DNA from: Actinomycetota bacterium
GTDB taxonomy: Bacteria > Actinomycetota > Thermoleophilia > Solirubrobacterales > Solirubrobacteraceae
DNA length: 5,980 nucleotides
Reading direction: 5' to 3'
NCBI GenBank assembly: GCA_019348435.1
Contig: JAHWJM010000166.1
Span: forward strand, 1-5,980
Part shown: positions 1 to 5,553 of the stretch, one piece after another
Numbering within the stretch: the first letter of the stretch is position 1
Layout: each line of letters opens with the position of its first letter
The notes under the pieces: model-generated
What the model was told of the DNA's origin: nothing
The model's database searches: none
The model's input: only the letters and a program-made list of their open reading frames with translations
Translations under genes and position numbers: made by a program

Positions 1-25
1 GACGTCCTGACCCCGGAGGCACCCC

Positions 26-574
26 ATGAGCGACCGCGTCCTGCGAGGCACCCGCCTCGGCTCGGTGAGCTACGAGAGCGACCGGCACACCGAGTTCGCT
101 CCCCGCCAGCGGACGGTCTACGACTGCGCCAACGGCCACGAGACGGCCATGCCGTTCGCCGCCGAGGCCGAGATCCCGTTCTCGTGGGAGTGCCGCGTGT
201 GCGGGGCCACCGCGCAGCTGCGCGACGCGACTGCGCCCGAGGAGAAGAAGGGCAAGCCGGCCCGCACCCACTGGGACATGCTGCTGGAGCGCCGTTCCAC
301 CGCCGAGCTCGAGGAGGTGCTGGCCGAGCGCACCGACTTCGCCGACCTGTTGGCCGAGGAGCAGGCGCAGATCTCGCCCGACGACCTGGTCTACTTCTCG
401 CACTGGATCACGCCGGAGGGGCTGCCGATCCGCTTCGACACCCATTTCTTCCTGGCCGAGCTGCCCGAGAGCCAGGAGGCTAGCCACTACCCCGGAGAGA
501 TGGCCGGGGGGCTCTGGCTGGCGCCGGCCGAGGGGCTGCGCCGCCACGCGCGCGGCGAGTTCCGCATCCCGTAG
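26..574 (+). CDS. rbpA: RbpA RNA polymerase-binding protein fused in frame to a C-terminal Nudix hydrolase remnant
   Basis: RbpA is an actinobacterial transcription factor that binds the primary sigma factor and core RNA polymerase and helps form open complexes. Residues 1-102 carry its whole plan: an N-terminal tail (DRVLRGTRLGSVSYE), a core domain with a likely zinc site (Cys34, His38, Cys56, Cys59, as in the zinc-binding Streptomyces form), a basic linker (EEKKGKPAR, 72-80), and the sigma-interaction helices starting RTHWDMLLERRS (80-91). Family members usually stop at about 110-130 residues; this one has 182. Residues about 103-182 do not look like RbpA. They resemble the C-terminal part of NUDT19-like Nudix hydrolases (HWITPEG, RFDTHFFLAELP, then WLAPAEGLRRHARGE). 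The Nudix box is absent, so hydrolase activity is not expected. GGAGG at 15-19 lies six bases before the ATG and supports this start. The RbpA part looks functional; whether the tail is natural is uncertain. Confidence 0.9.
   Translation: MSDRVLRGTRLGSVSYESDRHTEFAPRQRTVYDCANGHETAMPFAAEAEIPFSWECRVCGATAQLRDATAPEEKKGKPARTHWDMLLERRSTAELEEVLAERTDFADLLAEEQAQISPDDLVYFSHWITPEGLPIRFDTHFFLAELPESQEASHYPGEMAGGLWLAPAEGLRRHARGEFRIP
332..571 (+). other. Nudix hydrolase C-terminal fragment inside the RbpA reading frame
   Basis: This is codons 103-182 of the chimeric gene. By recall of the family, the run from FADLLAEEQ through LVYFSHWITPEG, RFDTHFFLAELPESQEAS and WLAPAEGLRRHARGEF follows the second half of actinobacterial Nudix proteins of the NUDT19-like type. 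Such proteins normally continue past the last proline with a PT-containing segment and a final helix, and these are missing here. The fragment is therefore cut on both sides: at RbpA on the left and by a TAG on the right. The exact left boundary is a judgement, within about five codons. Confidence 0.7.
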
Positions 575-633
575 CGCTCACGCCCACGCGAGCGCGACGA
601 CGGCACCCTTCAAGGCACGACCTCGAACCGGAC
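575..633. other. Unassigned spacer between two gene remnants
   Basis: These 59 bases separate the Nudix remnant (+) from the last family-like codon of the acyl-CoA dehydrogenase remnant (-). On the minus strand the dehydrogenase frame adds VRFEVVP and stops at 612-610. A second minus frame stays open to a TGA at 580-578. Either could be the 3' tail of another lost gene, but neither is long enough to identify. I see no clear terminator hairpin. Confidence 0.4.
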
Positions 634-1032
634 GGGCTCGGAGAGCGCGAACGCCGGCGACCACTCGCCGCTGGCGCAGCGCGGCAGGAAGCGCTCCTTC
701 TGCTCGTCGGTCCCGAAGAGCTGGATGGGCAGCGTCCCGAGCTCCTGCACCATGAGGATCAGCGCCGACGAGGCGCAGGCCGCGGCGATCTGCTCGACGG
801 CCATCTGCAGCATGAGCGTCCCGGTGCCGGTCCCGCCGTACTGCTCCTCGAACGGCAGCCCGAGCACGTCGTGCTCGGCGAGCAGCTCGCGGACGTCGCG
901 CGGGTACTGCCCGGTCCGGTCGATCTCGGCGGCTCGCGGCGCGATCTTCTCCTGCGCGAGCTGGCGAATCATGTCGCGCAGATCCCCCAGTTCCGGCGGG
1001 ATGGCATAGGCGTCCGTCGTTGCCGTCGTCAC
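610..1032 (-). pseudogene. Acyl-CoA dehydrogenase, N-terminal domain only (truncated)
   Basis: Acyl-CoA dehydrogenases are FAD enzymes that oxidise acyl-CoA to enoyl-CoA; whole enzymes have about 380-400 residues. This 140-residue frame keeps only the N-terminal helical domain: ELGDLRDMIRQLAQEKIAPRA (14-34, broken here at the family helix), LGLPFEEQYGGTG (57-69), an FGTDEQKERFLP segment (106-117), and ASGEWSPAFALSEP (120-133). The family then continues with an AGSD-type loop of the FAD-binding middle domain. Here that is replaced by VRFEVVP and a stop. The middle beta-barrel and the C-terminal helical domain with the catalytic glutamate are gone, so the product should be inactive. A GTG at 1032 is preferred as start: the protein then begins just before the first family helix, and TACCAT sits seven bases upstream, as in a leaderless gene. 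The frame extends upstream to an ATG at 1113 with non-family sequence. The break is near 634. Confidence 0.8.
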
Positions 1033-1045
1033 CCGATTGATGGTA
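1033..1045 (-). promoter_or_regulatory. Candidate -10 element for leaderless expression of the acyl-CoA dehydrogenase remnant
   Basis: Read on the minus strand, TACCAT (1045-1040) is followed by seven bases and then the GTG at 1032. A transcript from this element would start at or next to the start codon. There is no Shine-Dalgarno sequence before the GTG. TTCGTA at 1070-1065 could be a weak -35 with a 19-bp spacer. Confidence 0.4.
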
Positions 1046-1097
1046 CAAGCGGACGGGCGGGGCTTACGAAGCTCGGCGGGAGGGCATGACGTGTCGT

Positions 1098-1310
1098 ATG
1101 GGCATAGGCACATCGATATTTCTCATCGCGCTCGGAGCGATCCTGAAGTTCGCGGTCACCGCCACCGTCTCGGGCATCGAGCTTGCCACGGTGGGCGTGA
1201 TCCTGATGATCGTCGGAGCCATCGGACTGGCCGTCTCGCTGATGTTGATGGCGCGCGCCGACCGCGGCGTCACGCGCGATCGCGTGGTCGAGCGCGATCC
1301 CTACGTGTAG
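1098..1310 (+). CDS. Small two-helix membrane protein, DUF6458-like
   Basis: This 70-residue protein begins MGIGTSIFLIALGAILKFAV and has two hydrophobic segments, residues about 4-22 and 30-54, joined by a short turn containing SGIELATVG. A polar, charged C-terminal tail rich in Arg and Asp follows (DRGVTRDRVVERDPYV). Length, the MGIG start, the central I/VxLxTVGxILMIVG stretch and the tail fit the DUF6458 family of actinobacterial inner-membrane proteins, whose function is unknown. An ATG at 1086 in the same frame would add four residues (MTCR) outside the family pattern, but a GGGAGGG run at 1078-1084 lies almost against it and 13 bases before 1098. I choose 1098 on family grounds. The gene diverges from the acyl-CoA dehydrogenase remnant. 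Confidence 0.75.
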   Translation: MGIGTSIFLIALGAILKFAVTATVSGIELATVGVILMIVGAIGLAVSLMLMARADRGVTRDRVVERDPYV

Positions 1311-1349
1311 CCGGCCGTCACACGCCTGGCCGGTGATCGATGCAGCGAT

Positions 1350-1379
1350 GCGGCTGATGCCGCGGCGCGGTCTTCGCGC
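1350..1379 (+). terminator. Two adjacent GC-rich hairpins, possible terminator of the DUF6458-like gene
   Basis: GCGGC at 1350-1354 pairs with GCCGC at 1359-1363 around a TGAT loop. GCGCG at 1365-1369 pairs with CGCGC at 1375-1379 around GTCTT. They lie 40-70 bases after the stop codon at 1310. There is no T-tract. In a genome this rich in GC, short hairpins like these are common by chance. Confidence 0.3.
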
Positions 1380-1423
1380 GTCCGGCGGCCTGTGTTTGAT
1401 CCCGCGAAGCGGCGGGCATGGAC

Positions 1424-1450
1424 TACCTTAGGTATCCCTCAATGGAAGGA
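1424..1450 (+). promoter_or_regulatory. Candidate -10 region and ribosome binding site of the methyltransferase gene
   Basis: TACCTT at 1424-1429 fits an actinobacterial -10 and sits inside the perfect palindrome TACCTTAGGTA (1424-1434). GGAAGGA at 1444-1450 is a good Shine-Dalgarno sequence five bases before the ATG at 1456. I see no convincing -35 at the right distance. Confidence 0.4.
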
Positions 1451-1455
1451 CGTCC

Positions 1456-2238
1456 ATGGCCACGCTCGACACGCAGCGATTCGATCTGTACCTCCCGCCC
1501 AGCCAGGCCGGCGGCGGACTGGATCAGGACGAGGAGTGGTGTGAGATCGAGCGCGACGGAGAGCGCCAGCGCATCCGGCTGCACGATTACGCATCCATCT
1601 TCAACGTCCCGGGGCTCTACGAGCAGCTGTTCTGCGAGAAGCTCGAGTGCGACTCGCCGGAGATCGTCTGCCAGCTCCTCGCCGCCGAGCTGATTGCCGA
1701 CGATATCGACCCGGCGACCCTGAAGGCGCTCGACTTCGGCGCCGGCAACGGGATGGTCGGCGAGCAGCTCGCCAACGTCGGAGTCGAGTCCATGGTGGGG
1801 CTCGACCTGCTGCCGGAGGCCCGCGACGCCGCCATGCGCGACCGCCCCGGCCTCTACGAGGACTATTTCGCGCTCGACATCACCGACGTCGAGCCCGACG
1901 ACCGGCGCGAGCTCGAGTCCCACGACTTCAACGCGATGACCTGCGTCGCCGCGCTCGGTTTCGGCGACATCCCGCCGGCGGCGTTCGCCGAGGCCTTCAA
2001 CCTGCTCGACTCGCCCGGCTGGGTGGCCTTCAACCTGCGCGATCGCTTCATGGAGGACAACGAGGCCGGCAGCTTCGGCGCCTTCATCACGCGGATGCTC
2101 GAACAGGACGTGCTCGAGGAGCAGGCGCGCGTCACGTACACCCATCGCGTCTCGGTCGCGGGTGAGCCGCTGGAGTACAACGCGGTCGTCGCCTGCAAGC
2201 GTGACGACGTGCCGCTGGACTGGACGCGCGCGAGCTGA
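1456..2238 (+). CDS. Class I SAM-dependent methyltransferase, substrate unknown
   Basis: The 260-residue product has a Rossmann-type methyltransferase domain. Motif I is ALDFGAGNGMVGEQL at 91-105, the glycine loop that binds S-adenosylmethionine. The acidic residue after beta-2 is Asp117 in MVGLDLLPEA, the usual ribose contact. FALDITD at 138-144 fits motif III, and the strand with MTCVAALGFGDIP (161-173) fits the region of motif IV. The first 85 residues are an extension with a helical stretch (YASIFNVPGLYEQLF) that often caps the substrate pocket in such enzymes. The C-terminal strands (RVTYTHRVSVAGEPLEYNAVVACKR) close the fold. It resembles the loosely defined WBSCR27-like small-molecule or protein methyltransferases, but the substrate cannot be read from sequence. 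No enzyme partner is adjacent: it stands alone, convergent with the TetR gene. The start at 1456 is supported by GGAAGGA five bases upstream. Confidence 0.85.
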   Translation: MATLDTQRFDLYLPPSQAGGGLDQDEEWCEIERDGERQRIRLHDYASIFNVPGLYEQLFCEKLECDSPEIVCQLLAAELIADDIDPATLKALDFGAGNGMVGEQLANVGVESMVGLDLLPEARDAAMRDRPGLYEDYFALDITDVEPDDRRELESHDFNAMTCVAALGFGDIPPAAFAEAFNLLDSPGWVAFNLRDRFMEDNEAGSFGAFITRMLEQDVLEEQARVTYTHRVSVAGEPLEYNAVVACKRDDVPLDWTRAS

Positions 2239-2273
2239 GCGTCCGCGACGCGGCCGCGGCCGCGTCCGCTCAG
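2235..2273. terminator. Shared inverted repeat holding both stop codons of the convergent methyltransferase and TetR genes
   Basis: CTGAGCG at 2235-2241 is repeated inverted as CGCTCAG at 2267-2273, and CGCG at 2244-2247 pairs with CGCG at 2261-2264 after a small internal loop. The TGA stop of the methyltransferase (2236-2238) and that of the TetR gene (2272-2270) sit at exactly mirrored positions. The middle is a GC-only palindrome (2249-2264). No T-tract follows on either strand. A bidirectional terminator is the natural reading of this 31-bp convergent gap. Confidence 0.55.
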
Positions 2274-2878
2274 GCCGGCAGGTTCTGCGTCGGCAGGCCG
2301 CCGCTCGCGCCGGAGGCGATCAACGCTCCCGCGAAGACGCCCAGCAACATGCCGTGCAGCTCCTCGCGGCTGAGGTCGTCGTGCGCGATCCAGTCGAGGG
2401 TCGCGCCGTCGAGGAAGCCGAGCCACCCGTGCACCGCAGCGCGCGTCGCGGGGCGTCTGCCGTCGGCGCCGAGCCCCGAGAGGATCCGTGCGGCGGTGGT
2501 CGCGCGCACGTCGGTGATGATCTCGCGCACCTCGCCAGACCCGCTCTGAAGGAGGGTGGCGTACGCGGCCGGGCGCTCCTGCACCCACTGCAGGAACGCG
2601 TCGAGCGTCATCGCGAGCTGCTCGCCCGGCGGGCGCGCCGGGTCGGGCTCGGTGCGCTGCCGCAGCTCGGCGGCGCCCTCTTCGAGCGCCGCCTCGAACA
2701 GCCGGCGCTTGCTCGGGAAGTAGTGGTACAGCAGCGCCTTCGAGATCTGCGCCTCGCGCGCGAGCTGTGACATCGACAGCCCGTCGTAGCCGTGCTGGGC
2801 GAAGAGCTCGGTGGCCCGCGCGAGCAGCAGCTCACGGCGCTCGTCGCGCTGCAGGCGGCGGTACGCGCGCTCGGACAT
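2270..2878 (-). CDS. TetR/AcrR-family transcriptional repressor
   Basis: The 202-residue protein has the N-terminal TetR helix-turn-helix at about residues 12-65: LLARATELFAQHGYDGLSMSQLAREAQISKALLYHYFPSKRRLFEAALEE (broken across helices 1-4). The recognition helix ISKALLYHYF and the closing FPSKRRLF are typical. The rest is an all-helical ligand and dimer domain, too variable to name a ligand. DERR and ARATELF place it nearest the AcrR-like members. Length matches the family (about 190-220). The ATG at 2878 has no Shine-Dalgarno sequence but has TACACT six bases upstream, as for a leaderless mRNA. It is transcribed away from the DUF2339 gene. The shared intergenic region carries a direct repeat over the promoters, so the likely targets are itself and its neighbour; this is inference. 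The frame stays open upstream across the neighbour, but that extension is antisense to it. Confidence 0.92.
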   Translation of the reverse strand: MSERAYRRLQRDERRELLLARATELFAQHGYDGLSMSQLAREAQISKALLYHYFPSKRRLFEAALEEGAAELRQRTEPDPARPPGEQLAMTLDAFLQWVQERPAAYATLLQSGSGEVREIITDVRATTAARILSGLGADGRRPATRAAVHGWLGFLDGATLDWIAHDDLSREELHGMLLGVFAGALIASGASGGLPTQNLPA

Positions 2879-2915
2879 CGACTGAGTGTAGCGGCTCTTG
2901 ACCGCCGGTTGACAA
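2879..2915 (-). promoter_or_regulatory. Probable promoter of the TetR gene, leaderless
   Basis: On the minus strand TTGTCA (2915-2910) is followed by a 19-bp spacer, TACACT (2890-2885), six bases, and the ATG at 2878. The transcript would begin at the start codon. The -35 lies within the first copy of the direct repeat, which fits autorepression. Confidence 0.55.
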
Positions 2916-2926
2916 GCGTGTACCGT
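2898..2926 (+). promoter_or_regulatory. Probable sigma-70-type promoter of the DUF2339 gene
   Basis: TTGACC (2898-2903), a 17-bp spacer and TACCGT (2921-2926) form a near-ideal housekeeping promoter. Transcription would begin near 2933 and leave a leader of about 30 bases with AAGGTGG at 2949-2955. It overlaps the divergent TetR promoter. Confidence 0.6.
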
Positions 2927-2949
2927 CGCTGCTGACCGGTGGTTGACAA
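2900..2949. repeat. 16-bp direct repeat, candidate TetR operators
   Basis: GACCGCCGGTTGACAA at 2900-2915 and GACCGGTGGTTGACAA at 2934-2949 match at 14 of 16 positions, 34 bp apart centre to centre, about three helical turns. The first copy covers the -35 and spacer of the DUF2339 promoter and the -35 of the TetR promoter; the second lies at the expected DUF2339 transcription start and leader. The first copy, widened to 2898-2915, also has an imperfect dyad (TTG and CAA ends, CCGG centre). Two operator copies at a divergent regulator-target pair are typical of TetR control. Confidence 0.55.
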
Positions 2950-2962
2950 AGGTGGTGACGAG

Positions 2963-5047
2963 ATGGGCCGCATCAGCGAGGAGCGCGTGCTGACACTTGA
3001 ACGGCAGGCCGCGGATCTCCAGATGCGCCTTGCGGCCGTCGAGGCGCAGATCGCGCCGGCGGCGGGAGCGGCTTCGGCGGCGACCGCGGCGGAGGCGCCC
3101 CGGCGGCTCCCCGAATCCGCGCCGTCCACCGCTCGAGGCCGTGATCACGTCGACCTCGAGGAGCTGCTCGGCGGCCGCGTCCTCGCATGGACCGGCGGCG
3201 TGGCGGTCATCGCGGGCATCGCGTTCCTGCTGGCGATCGCCGTCTCGCGCGGCTGGATCGGACCCGCCGGGCGCACGCTGGTCGCCGGGGCGATCTCGCT
3301 CGGCCTGGTCATGGCCGGCGCATGGCTGCACGAGCACCGCCGGCGCACGGATGCCGCCCTCGCGGCGCTCTCGGCGGGCATCGCCGGGCTGTTCATCACC
3401 GTCGCCGTTGGCGGACCGGTCTATGAGGTGCTGCCGGCCGCGGGCGCGCTGACGCTCGCATTCGCGACCGGCGCCCTCGCGACGTGCTTCGCCGTCCGCT
3501 GGCGCTCGCGCGGCATCGGGGCATTGGGAATCGTGGGCGCGCTGCTGGCCCCGGTGCTGGCCGGCGCCCCCTCGACGGGATTGACGCTGGCGCTGCTGTG
3601 GCTGGCGGCCGCCTCCGGAGCGACCATCCTCGTCTGGCAGCGCTGGAACTGGCTGGCGCTGGCGGTCTTCGCGATCACGCTCGGGCAGTGGGGCTGGTGG
3701 CTTGCCGACGCTCAGCCCTCCGCGGGACCCATCCTGATCGTGCTCTGCCTCTTCGGCGCGCTCAACGTCACCGCCGCGATCGGCTTCGAACTGCGCGTGC
3801 CGGCCAGCCGGCTGCGCCTGGCCTCGGCGCTGCTGCTGACGGCCAACGCGACGACGCTCGCGCTGGGCGGCTGGTACGCCCTCGCCGAGGCAGGCTCCAC
3901 CACCACCGGACGGCTGTGGATCGGCGCTCTCGCGGCGGCCCACATCGCCGTCGGCCTCGCGACCCGCGCGACCCGCGTCAACCGCGACCTGCGCATGCTC
4001 GCGCTCCTGCTCGGCACCGTGCTCGCGGACGTCACCGCGGGGCTCATGCTCCAGGGACCGATCCTCGCCGGCGCCTTCGCGCTCTCCACGATCGCGTTCG
4101 GGGTGCTGGCGCGCCGGGTCCTCGCGGCGGACGACAGGGCCGGCGAGGGTCACGACGCACTGCTGCTCGGCCTGGGCCTCGGCGGGCACCTGCTGCTGAC
4201 GACCATGCAGGCGCTGACGCAGGTGCCGCCCGACGCGCTGGCGAGCGACGCGGCGTTCACCTTCGGCGGCTACGCCGCGATCGCCGCGACGGCGGTCGCG
4301 GCATTCCTCGCCGGCCGCTTCGTCGACGAGGTGCGACACGACTGGCGCATCGTGCTCGACGTCGTCGCGCTGATCGGCGCCGCATACCTCACGGCCGCGG
4401 CCCTCGGCGGCGCGCTGCTCGCCGCCGCCTTCGCCGCCGAGGCGGTGGCGCTCGGCGCGATCGCCCGGCGCGATCGTGATCCTGTCGCGGCTTGCGGTGG
4501 CGGCGCGTACCTGGCACTCGCGCTCGCGCACGCGCTGGTCTTCGAGGCGACACCGGCGTCGCTCGTCACCGGCGTCGACGATCTCCCTGGCGCCACGCTC
4601 GCGCTCGGCGCCGCGGCGGCGGCCGCGCTCCTCGGCATGCGGCTGCTCGGCCGGACGTACATCACCCACGCCCGCGTCCACGCGGCGCTCGGCGCGACCG
4701 GCGCCATCACGCTGCTGTACCTCGCTTCGGTCGCGCTCGTGACTGCGTTCGCGCCCGGCGACGACGCGCAGTTGCTGCTGAGCGGGCTCTGGGCGATCAG
4801 CGGGCTGGTCGCGCTCGTGACCGGACTGCGGCGCGACGACCGGGCGCTGCGGCTCGGGTCGCTTGCGCTGCTGCTCGTGACGGTCGGCAAGGTCTTCCTC
4901 TACGACCTCTCCGCGCTGACGTCGCTGTACCGCGTCGGGTCGTTCATCGGGCTCGGCCTGCTGCTGCTCGTTGCCGCGGCGACCTGGCAGCGGATGCGCC
5001 CGCGCGCGCTGCCAGATCTGCGCGAGGTCCCGCCCGCCGCGCGCTGA
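2963..5047 (+). CDS. Polytopic membrane protein, DUF2339 family
   Basis: This 694-residue protein begins with a charged, probably coiled-coil helix (residues about 4-31, RISEERVLTLERQAADLQMR and on) and a low-complexity Ala/Pro linker (32-60). It then enters the DUF2339 signature: LEELLGGRVLAWTGGVAVIAGIAFLL with GWIGPAGRTLVAGA (65-110). The remainder is a long run of hydrophobic helices, roughly twenty, with short polar turns. Near the C-terminus the family-typical KVFLYDLSALTSLYRVGSF appears, followed by a last helix and a basic tail. Family function is unknown; such proteins sit in the inner membrane. A GTG at 2939 is in frame, but it lies inside the second repeat only about six bases after the predicted transcription start and has no ribosome binding site. 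The ATG at 2963 has AAGGTGG eight bases away, so I take that. The gene is divergent from the TetR gene and is its probable target. Confidence 0.9.
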   Translation: MGRISEERVLTLERQAADLQMRLAAVEAQIAPAAGAASAATAAEAPRRLPESAPSTARGRDHVDLEELLGGRVLAWTGGVAVIAGIAFLLAIAVSRGWIGPAGRTLVAGAISLGLVMAGAWLHEHRRRTDAALAALSAGIAGLFITVAVGGPVYEVLPAAGALTLAFATGALATCFAVRWRSRGIGALGIVGALLAPVLAGAPSTGLTLALLWLAAASGATILVWQRWNWLALAVFAITLGQWGWWLADAQPSAGPILIVLCLFGALNVTAAIGFELRVPASRLRLASALLLTANATTLALGGWYALAEAGSTTTGRLWIGALAAAHIAVGLATRATRVNRDLRMLALLLGTVLADVTAGLMLQGPILAGAFALSTIAFGVLARRVLAADDRAGEGHDALLLGLGLGGHLLLTTMQALTQVPPDALASDAAFTFGGYAAIAATAVAAFLAGRFVDEVRHDWRIVLDVVALIGAAYLTAAALGGALLAAAFAAEAVALGAIARRDRDPVAACGGGAYLALALAHALVFEATPASLVTGVDDLPGATLALGAAAAAALLGMRLLGRTYITHARVHAALGATGAITLLYLASVALVTAFAPGDDAQLLLSGLWAISGLVALVTGLRRDDRALRLGSLALLLVTVGKVFLYDLSALTSLYRVGSFIGLGLLLLVAAATWQRMRPRALPDLREVPPAAR

Positions 5048-5058
5048 GTCGCGAGCGG

Positions 5059-5064
5059 TACCCT
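5059..5064 (+). promoter_or_regulatory. Candidate -10 element for leaderless expression of the rhodanese gene
   Basis: TACCCT is followed by six bases and then the ATG at 5071, the same geometry as at the TetR gene. No Shine-Dalgarno sequence precedes the ATG. No -35 is evident upstream in the end of the DUF2339 gene, so read-through from that gene is also possible. Confidence 0.45.
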
Positions 5065-5070
5065 CGCGCC

Positions 5071-5424
5071 ATGGTTTCCATCTTCGATTCCAACAACCTC
5101 GAGGTCACGCCCGAGCAGACCCAGGCCGCACTCGCCGACGAGTCCGCGCAGGTCGTCGACGTGCGCGAGCCCTACGAGTGGGAGGCCGGTCGCATCGACG
5201 GCGCGCTGCACATCGAGCTCCAGGAGCTCGGCGCCAACGCGGCCAAGGTCGACACCGACCGCCCGGTGATCTTCTACTGCCTGGCGGGCTCGCGCTCGGC
5301 GATGGCGGCGCAGGCATTTCGCGGTGTCGGCGTCGACGCCTACTCGATGGCCGGCGGCATGCAGCGCTGGCATGCCGAGCAGCGTCCGATCACGCCCGAA
5401 GGCGGGACCGTCGCCGACCACTGA
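5071..5424 (+). CDS. Single-domain rhodanese (sulfurtransferase)
   Basis: The 117-residue product is a complete single rhodanese domain, which moves sulfane sulfur through a cysteine persulfide in the cytoplasm. Near the N-terminus VVDVREPYEWEAGRIDGALHI (28-48, broken here as strand, turn and helix) is the conserved CH2A-like motif. The active loop is Cys70-Leu-Ala-Gly-Ser-Arg75 in VIFYCLAGSRSAMAA, with the catalytic cysteine present, so activity is expected. YSMAGGMQRWHAEQRPI near the end is the second family motif. There is no signal peptide. The physiological sulfur donor and acceptor cannot be told. It follows the DUF2339 gene on the same strand after 23 bases but probably has its own promoter. 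The ATG at 5071 fits the domain start; the frame is open further upstream but without family sequence. Confidence 0.93.
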   Translation: MVSIFDSNNLEVTPEQTQAALADESAQVVDVREPYEWEAGRIDGALHIELQELGANAAKVDTDRPVIFYCLAGSRSAMAAQAFRGVGVDAYSMAGGMQRWHAEQRPITPEGGTVADH

Positions 5425-5429
5425 CGGTC
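5406..5429 (+). terminator. Weak hairpin over the rhodanese stop codon
   Basis: GACCGTC at 5406-5412 pairs with GACGGTC at 5423-5429 around a ten-base loop. The right arm contains the last two bases of the TGA stop. There is no T-tract. It could be a terminator or chance. Confidence 0.3.
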
Positions 5430-5441
5430 GTCCGCTCTCGG

Positions 5442-5468
5442 TTGCGCGCGAGCACCGTCGGGTAGAGG
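5442..5468 (+). promoter_or_regulatory. Weak promoter candidate for the micropeptide gene
   Basis: TTGCGC at 5442-5447 and TAGAGG at 5463-5468 are separated by only 15 bp, and the -10 lacks the final T. They are the best pair in the 69-bp gap after the rhodanese gene. The micropeptide could equally be co-transcribed with the rhodanese. Confidence 0.25.
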
Positions 5469-5493
5469 GGTCTGCACTGACCAAAGGAGACCT

Positions 5494-5553
5494 ATGTACA
5501 TTGGCGTCGGTGGACTGATTCTGCTCATCATCGTGCTCATTCTCATCTTCTGA
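5494..5553 (+). CDS. 19-residue hydrophobic micropeptide, probably membrane-embedded
   Basis: The frame encodes MYIGVGGLILLIIVLILIF: one short hydrophobic helix with no charged residue, long enough to span or sit in the membrane. Three features support real translation. AAAGGAGA at 5483-5490 is the strongest ribosome binding site in the window, at ideal distance from the ATG. The codons are almost all Ile, Leu, Val or Gly, unlike random sequence in this GC-rich genome. A 13-bp-stem hairpin starts on the last base of the stop codon. I do not recognise a named family. Very short MYIG- or MGIG-type hydrophobic proteins do occur in actinobacteria, and the start recalls the DUF6458-like protein at 1098. 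The function is unknown; membrane-protein partner or small toxin-like roles are only guesses. Confidence 0.65.
   Translation: MYIGVGGLILLIIVLILIF

Noticed and set aside
1086..1097. Upstream ATG for the DUF6458-like protein
   Set aside because: It adds MTCR before the family-typical MGIG start, and the GGGAGGG run is almost touching it. It is not excluded, only less likely.
1423..2145. 240-codon minus-strand frame opposite the methyltransferase
   Set aside because: It is antisense to a gene with clear SAM-binding motifs and shows no family pattern of its own.
1863..2588. 241-codon minus-strand frame spanning the convergent gene ends
   Set aside because: It overlaps both the methyltransferase (antisense) and the TetR gene (other frame) and has low-complexity Arg/Ser composition.
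2939..2962. GTG start adding eight residues to the DUF2339 protein
   Set aside because: It lies inside the second operator-like repeat, only about six bases after the predicted transcription start, and has no ribosome binding site. The ATG at 2963 has AAGGTGG at a good distance.
2270..4681. 803-codon open frame on the minus strand extending the TetR gene upstream across the DUF2339 gene
   Set aside because: Only its last 202 codons match a family (TetR). The rest is antisense to a clear membrane protein and has the Arg/Gly/Ala-rich composition of a GC-rich shadow frame.
4492..5070. N-terminal extension of the rhodanese frame
   Set aside because: The open frame runs back through the DUF2339 gene with Arg/Ala-rich sequence. 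The rhodanese domain begins right after the ATG at 5071.
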